Assembly (NCBI GenBank): GCA_947631305.1
Contig: CANRKV010000031.1
Span: 1 to 11,706 of the forward strand
DNA: 11,706 nucleotides
Origin: an uncultured Jeotgalicoccus sp.
Lineage (GTDB): Bacteria > Bacillota > Bacilli > Staphylococcales > Salinicoccaceae
Reading direction: 5' to 3'
Part shown: in pieces, positions 7,163-11,706 of the stretch
Layout: every line of letters begins with the position of its first letter
Numbering within the stretch: the first letter of the stretch is position 1
Notes under the pieces: generated by a model
The model's database searches: none
What the model was told of the DNA's origin: nothing
What the model saw: only the letters and a program-made list of their open reading frames with translations
Position numbers and translations under genes: made by a program

Positions 7163-7441
7163 ATGAGAAAAGAAGAAGACTTCGTAGTATGCAGGTGCGA
7201 AAATGTATATTACTCAGAGCTTATAGAAATTCTGGAGGATGGCGCTAGTAATTCGAGAGAACTGAAATTAAAATCACGGGCTGGTATGGGATTTTGTAAC
7301 TCTAGAACCTGTGGCCCCCTTCTCGAATCAATGACTGATGATAAAAATAATGACTCGCCGCACTATGTTCATTTAAAATCACAGCCGCCAATCCGAACAA
7401 TTTCACTGCTGGATCTGGCTAGGGGGAATAATAATGACTGA
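7163..7441 (+). CDS. Stand-alone BFD-like [2Fe-2S]-binding protein
   Basis: A 92-aa small iron-sulfur protein. C10 and C12 (VVCRCENV), with C45 and C50 (GMGFCNSRTCGPLL), give the CxC...CxxxxC arrangement of the BFD-like [2Fe-2S] domain. In many HcnB/OoxA-type subunits this domain forms the C-terminus, with GMGxCxxxxCGP being typical. Here the HcnB-like protein ends without it and it is a separate gene. It likely carries electrons within the D-hydroxyproline dehydrogenase complex. I chose the ATG at 7163 (8 nt after AAGAGAGG); the in-frame GTG at 7154 lies within that ribosome site. The tail beyond about residue 60 is hydrophilic and unassigned. It is the first gene of the right operon and overlaps the next gene by 8 nt. 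Confidence 0.85.
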   Translation: MRKEEDFVVCRCENVYYSELIEILEDGASNSRELKLKSRAGMGFCNSRTCGPLLESMTDDKNNDSPHYVHLKSQPPIRTISLLDLARGNNND

Positions 7442-7766
7442 AAGAATTACAAAGCATAAAATTTTAGATGATCTGGAATTAAATACTGTGTCTTTTACTT
7501 GGAATAATCATGTGCTCTATGGCAATGAAGGGGAAAGTCTCACGGCTGCTCTCCTCGCCAATAATATTAGAAAAATACGAGAGCATGAAAAAGACGGCCA
7601 GCCTCGCGGTATGTATTGTAATATCGGACATTGTTCAGAATGCCGGGTTACCGTAAATGGTAAAAGAAATCAGAGAGCATGTCTCACACCTTTAGTAAAA
7701 GATATGGTAATAGAACAACAATTTGAAGTGCCTTATGTCGTTAAGGAGGGAAGTCCTTATGTTTGA
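7434..7766 (+). CDS. HcnA-like [2Fe-2S] ferredoxin subunit (D-hydroxyproline dehydrogenase small subunit)
   Basis: A 110-aa ferredoxin-type subunit of the HcnA/OoxC/sarcosine-oxidase-alpha N-terminal class (Fer2_4). The cluster ligands are C62, C67, C70 and C83 in GMYCNIGHCSECRVTVNG and NQRACLTPL, the usual CxxxxCxxC...C pattern. E33-A42 (ESLTAALLAN) is the conserved helix after the first hairpin. It is expected to pass electrons from the FAD subunits to an acceptor. AGGGGG precedes the ATG. It overlaps the gene before by 8 nt and the gene after by 8 nt, so the three genes are translationally coupled and probably form one complex. Confidence 0.88.
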   Translation: MTERITKHKILDDLELNTVSFTWNNHVLYGNEGESLTAALLANNIRKIREHEKDGQPRGMYCNIGHCSECRVTVNGKRNQRACLTPLVKDMVIEQQFEVPYVVKEGSPYV

Positions 7767-8928
7767 TACGATTATTATTGGCGCCGGTCCCGCTGGATTA
7801 TCTGCTGCTAAAGTACTGCAGGATAATCAAAAAGTACTGGTGATTGACGAATATTACCATGCCGGCGGTCGTCTGCTTGGGCAGCTTTACGAAGAGAAGA
7901 AAGGGAAATGGTGGAACGGATTAAAAATTGCAAAAGAATTAATTTTAGAAACTGAAAATAAAAGTGAGATTCTAGTTAGTACTTCTGTATACGATGTAGA
8001 ATACGATAATAATTATACTGTACATACTACTGCAGGGGTATTCGAAGCCTCTCACTTAATTATTGCAACTGGTGCCAGAGAAAAATCTACACCTTTACCA
8101 GGCTGGGATCTTCCTGGAGTTATGACAGTAGGGGCCGCTCAAATACTGACCAACTTTAATCGTGTAAAGCCTGGGAACAAAGGAGTTATTGTCGGAATTA
8201 ATCCATTATCTATGGTCATTGCAATGGAACTTGGTTATGCGGATATTGGAGTTGCTAAAATCTGTATGCCGCCAAGAAACATCATCAATACAAAATCACC
8301 AAAAGATGCTTTTGAAACTTTGCTTTCATTGGGCAGTTCCGCCCCATCGAAATTTATTTCTGCCGGAGTAGCAGTTGCTGATAAAGCTAAACCTTTACAA
8401 CAAACTGCATTAAAATTATTTCCTGCTTCAGGAGTCAAAGCACTAGGTTTACCTATTTCAATTAAAGAACAGGTTGTTACTATTAACGGTAAAAATAAAG
8501 TTGAATCTGTTACAGTGCAAAAAACTGATACAGGAGGTAACCCTATTCCAAACACTAAATATGATATAGATTGTGATTTCGTTTGTATTTCAGATGGCCT
8601 CGCGCCACTCAGTGAAATTGGATCTCTCCTGAATTTAAAACATGTCTATACGGAGTCGTTAGGCGGCTATGTTCCACTTCATAGTAAAAACATGCAGACA
8701 GAATTACCAAATTTATATGTAGCAGGTAATGTTACAGGTATTGAAAATGCAAAAATCGCAATGCTTCAGGGCAGAGCTGCTGCTTTTAACATATTAGGAT
8801 ATAAAGGAAGATTATCTGATACGTTAAGACACATTGATGATGAAAGGAAAAATGCAAAAGTAAAATTCCATACAGATTTGATAGCCGGCCGGGCCATGCT
8901 CGAGGATATGTGGCAATTACAAAAATAA
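7759..8928 (+). CDS. HcnB-like FAD-dependent oxidoreductase subunit (D-hydroxyproline dehydrogenase)
   Basis: A 389-aa pyridine nucleotide-disulfide oxidoreductase-fold subunit. FAD motif IIGAGPAGLSAA (6-17), acid E31 and AGGRLLGQ (35-42) are typical of the HcnB/OoxA family, as are ATGAREKS (103-110) and the C-terminal GNVTGIENAKIAMLQGRAAA. The second Rossmann motif reads GINPLS (146-151) instead of GxGxxG, so NAD(P) use is doubtful. The BFD-like C-terminal extension common in the family is absent and is encoded separately at 7163-7441. The start is the ATG at 7759, preceded by AAGGAGGG at 8-nt spacing; an upstream in-frame start at 7723 lies inside the previous gene and is unlikely. Its catalytic partner is probably the DAO-type subunit of the divergent operon. 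A hairpin terminator overlaps its stop codon. Confidence 0.86.
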   Translation: MFDTIIIGAGPAGLSAAKVLQDNQKVLVIDEYYHAGGRLLGQLYEEKKGKWWNGLKIAKELILETENKSEILVSTSVYDVEYDNNYTVHTTAGVFEASHLIIATGAREKSTPLPGWDLPGVMTVGAAQILTNFNRVKPGNKGVIVGINPLSMVIAMELGYADIGVAKICMPPRNIINTKSPKDAFETLLSLGSSAPSKFISAGVAVADKAKPLQQTALKLFPASGVKALGLPISIKEQVVTINGKNKVESVTVQKTDTGGNPIPNTKYDIDCDFVCISDGLAPLSEIGSLLNLKHVYTESLGGYVPLHSKNMQTELPNLYVAGNVTGIENAKIAMLQGRAAAFNILGYKGRLSDTLRHIDDERKNAKVKFHTDLIAGRAMLEDMWQLQK

Positions 8929-8967
8929 AGAAGTTCATTCCATCTGGAGTGAACTTCTTTATTTTAA
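8924..8967 (+). terminator. Terminator of the right operon
   Basis: An 18-bp stem runs from 8924-8941 to 8946-8963 with a 4-nt ATCT loop and one G-T wobble, followed by TTTTAAATTTT. The stem starts within the stop codon region of the HcnB-like gene. Its TTTATTTT flank supports rightward termination, separating this operon from rpoN. Confidence 0.88.
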
Positions 8968-8968
8968 A

Positions 8969-9013
8969 TTTTGCAATTTGTAAAGAATTATATAATTTAT
9001 TAATATATATAAT
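8969..9013 (+). promoter_or_regulatory. Sigma-A-like promoter of rpoN
   Basis: TATAAT (8991-8996) lies in GTAAAGAATTATATAATT (8980-8997), which matches 17 of 18 positions of the block before the activator gene. TTTTGC (8969-8974), 16 nt upstream, is a weak -35 candidate. ATTATATA (8987-8994) and TATATAAT (9006-9013) form an 8-bp dyad, though in such AT-rich sequence this may be chance. No -24/-12 element is seen, so rpoN is probably not self-transcribed. Confidence 0.55.
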
Positions 9014-9059
9014 CCGTGTGTTAGTATAGCTGTAAGTAAAATATTAGAGGATGGATATA

Positions 9060-10259
9060 ATGATTAAGCTGGAAAATATTATTACTAACGACCTAAATAT
9101 CACTTTAAATAGTTTTTTATATAATTCTATCAGCTTATTTAAATATAGTTCAGACGAATTAAATGACTATATTATAAATAAATGCCAAGACAATCCATTA
9201 ATCTACGTCGATGAGGAGAAAATCCCTCTCTCTATTTTATCTTATAAAAATGAAATTAAAGACGATGATACTTTATCAGAAATACTACAGTACTTTAATT
9301 GTTCTCTTTCAAGAAAAGATCAATTAACTATGAGATATATAATATATTCGCTAAACTCTAATGGATTTTTGGAAGCGGATACAAAAGAAATTTCTTCAAT
9401 AATGAATACTACAAAAAATACCGTTGAGTATTTGATTGACCTTCTCCAAAATTACGATAATCGAGGTATAGGTTGCAAAAATATTATTGACTTCTTGTCT
9501 TTCCAATTAAAATATAAAAAAATTTATAACGAGAATTTATTCTCAGTTTTCATATCTCAGATGAGCTCTATTCAAAAGCAGGACTATTCATTTTTAAAAT
9601 CAATTGATGTGAACGAAACAGATTTTTTATCGTACGTGGATTTAATTAAAGATTCATGCGAATTATCTCCAATCAATCATGAGGATATAACTTACTTGAC
9701 TCCAGATGCATCAATTTTATTAGACAATAATAATAATTTCGTCATTCAGATTCATGATTATTTATTAGATTCTGTGACGTTTGAGCCCATTGACCTGACT
9801 ACAGCTGAGCATTCATTCGCTCGTAAAATTGAAAGCTATAAAAACGACTACGAAGAACTCGTATCAATATTAAATGCTCGGAAAGTATATCTGTCAGATA
9901 TACTGGTAATTATCTCAAATGTACAAAATGATTATCTGATGGGGAATACATCGTTCTTAAATACTTTAGATCAAAATATGCTATCAGATTACACATCACT
10001 CAGTCCTGCTACAATAAGCAGACTACTGCACAATAAATTCATCTCAACTCCAAGAGGAATTCTCCCTATCAAATTTTTACTGTCAAAAAAATGTTATAAA
10101 AATTTTTCTGTTAGTTATGTAAAATATCTCATTCAAAATCTAGCTGACTTCGAAAATATACCTGACAACAAAATTTCAGGAATATTGAACGGTCAAGGTA
10201 TTTCAATTTCTAGACGTACTGTCAATAAATATAAAAATCAATTGCTTGGACAAATTTAA
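9060..10259 (+). CDS. rpoN: Divergent RNA polymerase sigma-54 factor
   Basis: A 399-aa sigma-54 protein, shorter than the usual 430-490. The RpoN box SRRTVNKYK (384-392) at the extreme C-terminus, which reads the -24 element, is nearly consensus (ARRTVAKYR). Other family landmarks are: region I remnants ISLFKYSSDELNDYI and DNPLI; LNSNGFLEADTKEISSIM with NYDNRGIGCKNIIDFLSFQL in the core-binding domain; LTPDASILLDNNNNFVIQI; and SPATISRLLHNKFISTPRGI, the counterpart of the usual ESTxSRxxxxKYxxTPRG segment near the -12-reading HTH. Region I lacks its usual glutamine richness and region II is very short. I chose the ATG at 9060, 9 nt after AGAGG; an in-frame ATG at 9051 abuts that site. It lies beside a GAFTGA-type activator and two -24/-12-like promoters, so it is probably dedicated to this locus. 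Confidence 0.92.
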   Translation: MIKLENIITNDLNITLNSFLYNSISLFKYSSDELNDYIINKCQDNPLIYVDEEKIPLSILSYKNEIKDDDTLSEILQYFNCSLSRKDQLTMRYIIYSLNSNGFLEADTKEISSIMNTTKNTVEYLIDLLQNYDNRGIGCKNIIDFLSFQLKYKKIYNENLFSVFISQMSSIQKQDYSFLKSIDVNETDFLSYVDLIKDSCELSPINHEDITYLTPDASILLDNNNNFVIQIHDYLLDSVTFEPIDLTTAEHSFARKIESYKNDYEELVSILNARKVYLSDILVIISNVQNDYLMGNTSFLNTLDQNMLSDYTSLSPATISRLLHNKFISTPRGILPIKFLLSKKCYKNFSVSYVKYLIQNLADFENIPDNKISGILNGQGISISRRTVNKYKNQLLGQI

Positions 10260-10267
10260 TATACATA

Positions 10268-10307
10268 AAAAAGAAGCATAAAATCTTAAGATTTTATGCT
10301 TCTTTTT
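10268..10307. terminator. Perfect palindromic bidirectional terminator between rpoN and the DapA-like gene
   Basis: A 40-nt perfect palindrome centred on CTTAAG (10285-10290). It has AAAAAGAAGCATAAAAT on the left arm and its exact complement on the right, so a T run follows the stem on both strands. It sits 9 nt past the rpoN stop and 4 nt past the convergent lyase gene stop, serving both. Confidence 0.9.
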
Positions 10308-10310
10308 AAA

Positions 10311-11192
10311 TTAATCCAATTTTTCCATTAAATTTTTCAGATTGTTCACTTCGTCATCCGTTAAACCTAATCTTGGTTTACGTGACGGCCCACCATTTAA
10401 ACCTTTTAAATCCATTGCTTTCTTAACGATTTGGACGTATTTCCCTGAGTCCTCGAGGAATTCACAAAGAGGCAGCAAATCTTTATTTAATTCTCTAGCA
10501 GCTTCATACTCTCCTGCTTTAACATGTTCATATAGTTTTTGTGCACTCTTTGGTGCAATATTCGCCGCAACTGAAACCCATCCAGTTGCTCCTTGTACAA
10601 ATGATTCATATGCTAAATCATCTGAACCACAGAAGAATACAAAATCAGTATTATTAATAATTGCTCTTACTTTACGAATGTCACCGCTCGATTCTTTAAT
10701 GTATTGGACTTTATCCAATTCTTTATCGATTTTATAAATGGTTTCATTCTCTAAGTTCACATTGGCTGTAAATGGGTTGTTGTACATCATAATTGGTAAT
10801 GAAACGCTGTCATTGATATCTTTAAACTGTTCAAATGCCTCTTCTTCTGTTGGTGTCTGGTAGTAAGAATTAATCAACAGCAAACCATCCGCATGATTAT
10901 CTTCTGCAATTTTTGCGTACTCTAATACTTTACTCGTTCTTTCATCGGCAATACCTACTAGCAGCTGAGTTTCTGAATCTTTTACCATTTCACCCACAAG
11001 CTCAATGATTTTCTGTTTTTCGTCATCATCTAATGAGGCAAATTCTCCTGTGCTTCCAACAATAATAATACCCGGTACTTTAAGATCCAAATAGTGCTGC
11101 ACATTTTCTTTCATGCCATCATAATTTACTGAATAATCCTCGTTCATTGGTGTGATTAATACTGGAAATGCGCCTTCAAATGTTTTAGTCAT
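10311..11192 (-). CDS. DapA/N-acetylneuraminate lyase family: probable 1-pyrroline-4-hydroxy-2-carboxylate deaminase
   Basis: A 293-aa class I aldolase-type TIM barrel. Seen: GSTGEFASL (46-54), the loop that in true DapA reads GTTGE; catalytic Tyr137 in MMYNNP (135-140); and Schiff-base Lys166 in YIKESSGD (164-171). In hydroxyproline clusters this family deaminates and dehydrates delta-1-pyrroline-4-hydroxy-2-carboxylate to 2,5-dioxopentanoate. The epimerase and D-hydroxyproline dehydrogenase alongside support that over lysine biosynthesis. AAGGGG lies 11 nt before the ATG, a slightly long spacing. It is convergent with rpoN and has no -24/-12 element upstream. Instead the region at 11228-11280 holds inverted repeats, suggesting separate control, perhaps by the XRE-cupin regulator next door. 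Another keto-acid aldolase activity is possible. Confidence 0.83.
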   Translation of the reverse strand: MTKTFEGAFPVLITPMNEDYSVNYDGMKENVQHYLDLKVPGIIIVGSTGEFASLDDDEKQKIIELVGEMVKDSETQLLVGIADERTSKVLEYAKIAEDNHADGLLLINSYYQTPTEEEAFEQFKDINDSVSLPIMMYNNPFTANVNLENETIYKIDKELDKVQYIKESSGDIRKVRAIINNTDFVFFCGSDDLAYESFVQGATGWVSVAANIAPKSAQKLYEHVKAGEYEAARELNKDLLPLCEFLEDSGKYVQIVKKAMDLKGLNGGPSRKPRLGLTDDEVNNLKNLMEKLD

Positions 11193-11215
11193 AATTATTA
11201 TCCCCTTTTGTTTTT

Positions 11216-11280
11216 ACTATATGTGAAATTCTAATTTATAGAATAAGCATTCTCATAATAATGATTAAAAGAATGCTTAT
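11216..11280. promoter_or_regulatory. Inverted repeats in the DapA-like gene upstream region
   Basis: ATAAGCATTCT (11243-11253) and AGAATGCTTAT (11270-11280) are a perfect 11-bp dyad with a 16-nt spacer. ATTCTA (11228-11233) and TAGAAT (11239-11244) form a second, overlapping dyad. A minus-strand TATAGT (11221-11216) could be the -10 of the lyase gene. The large dyad could also be a weak terminator for the regulator gene ending at 11285, but no clear T run follows on the minus strand, so an operator seems at least as likely. Confidence 0.4.
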
Positions 11281-11284
11281 AAAG

Positions 11285-11706
11285 TTATTTTTTTGACGAT
11301 GATACTAATAATATTTTTGTTACCTTATCGGTATCGTTGTACCAGTGATGTGCAATTGAAGAGTCGATATGAATAGATTCATTTTCATAGAGTGTTTCTT
11401 TTCTGCCATCCAATTCAACTTTCAGCTGTCCAGTCAACACGTAAACAAATTCCTGTCCCGCATGCTGGTATGGCACTTGCTGAGATTCATTAGATTTTAA
11501 TTCGATGACTGCCGGTATGAAGTCAGGATGTGATATTTTTCCAGCAAGGTTTGTATATGAAAATACTTCACTGCTGATCCCTTCCTGAATTACCTGTTTC
11601 TTAACATTCGAATTACTAGTGCCGAAGAAGAAATTAACATCGACTTCTAAAGCATCAGCTATTTTATTTAAAGATGTAAATGTTAATGTACGTAGTCCTC
11701 TTTCAA
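11285..11706 (-). CDS. XRE-family HTH regulator with cupin domain (partial, 5' end beyond window)
   Basis: The frame is open from the stop at 11285 to the right window edge with no start needed inside, so the visible 139 or so codons are the C-terminal part of a longer protein. The edge reads ERGLRTLTFTSLNKIADAL followed by EVDVNFFFG, the recognition-helix and last-helix part of an XRE HTH. A linker follows, then a cupin with VPYQHAGQEFVYVLTGQLKV, a typical HxxxExxxVLxG-type cupin strand pair, and later SIAHHWYND. It ends in a short LLVSSSKK tail. A GTG at 11476 within the cupin could be mistaken for the start, but the HTH upstream in the same frame rules that out. It lies 92 nt upstream of the DapA-like gene on the same strand and is a candidate regulator of it. 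The ligand is unknown. Confidence 0.88.
   Translation of the reverse strand, partial: ERGLRTLTFTSLNKIADALEVDVNFFFGTSNSNVKKQVIQEGISSEVFSYTNLAGKISHPDFIPAVIELKSNESQQVPYQHAGQEFVYVLTGQLKVELDGRKETLYENESIHIDSSIAHHWYNDTDKVTKILLVSSSKK

Noticed and set aside
8235..8555. 106-aa open frame on the minus strand
   Set aside because: Lies wholly within the HcnB-like gene, has no ribosome site and no recognisable protein features; a shadow of the real gene.
11470..11481. TGGCACTTGC on the plus strand
   Set aside because: The spacing between the GG and GC is far too short for sigma-54, and it lies in the cupin coding region on the other strand.
1..11706. CRISPR array, insertion sequence, tRNA or rRNA gene, prophage or toxin-antitoxin genes
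   Set aside because: No regular direct repeats, transposase motifs, terminal inverted repeats or tRNA-like folds were seen; the window is filled by metabolic and regulatory genes.

Overview
The window is AT-rich, with strong AGGAGG-type ribosome binding sites and tightly packed, often overlapping genes. This points to a low-GC Bacillota. The overall feel is Staphylococcaceae or a close relative outside Staphylococcus itself, but nothing in the sequence proves a genus. Almost the whole window is one catabolic locus that I read as trans-4-hydroxy-L-proline degradation with its own private sigma-54 regulatory system.

Left edge: an XRE/cupin regulator (18-572, minus), then a nucleoside 2-deoxyribosyltransferase (683-1153, minus) ending at a hairpin terminator. 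Left catabolic operon, read on the minus strand from a promoter near 5631-5650: a D-amino-acid-oxidase-type FAD subunit (5590-4412), an intact two-cysteine proline racemase/4-hydroxyproline epimerase (4415-3414), a shorter protein that looks like a racemase-fold paralogue without the catalytic cysteines (3400-2654), and an NhaC-family antiporter (2635-1199). The deoxyribosyltransferase may be the last gene of this transcript.

Centre and right, plus strand: a PAS/AAA+/Fis sigma-54 activator with an intact GAFTGA loop (5741-7105); then a three-gene operon with a stand-alone BFD-type [2Fe-2S] protein (7163-7441), an HcnA-like [2Fe-2S] ferredoxin (7434-7766) and an HcnB-like FAD subunit (7759-8928), closed by a long hairpin terminator; then a divergent but recognisable sigma-54 factor, RpoN (9060-10259), closed by a perfect 40-nt palindromic terminator. 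Right edge, minus strand: a DapA/NAL-family lyase (10311-11192), the expected pyrroline-4-hydroxy-2-carboxylate deaminase, and a second XRE/cupin regulator cut by the window end (11285-11706).

Proposed working: the epimerase makes cis-4-hydroxy-D-proline. The FAD subunit from the left operon joins the HcnA/HcnB/BFD-like subunits from the right operon to oxidise it, and the DapA-like enzyme deaminates the product to 2,5-dioxopentanoate (alpha-ketoglutarate semialdehyde). The semialdehyde dehydrogenase is not in the window. The two half-operons carry nearly identical -24/-12-like elements (TGGCAYGYTTTTTTCTTAT, 19 nt with two transitions). The activator and rpoN genes carry instead a shared sigma-A-like promoter block (GTAAAGAATTRTATAATT). 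The most interesting signal is therefore a self-contained sigma-54 circuit (dedicated sigma, dedicated activator, two cognate promoters with an altered -12 element) embedded in a catabolic island.
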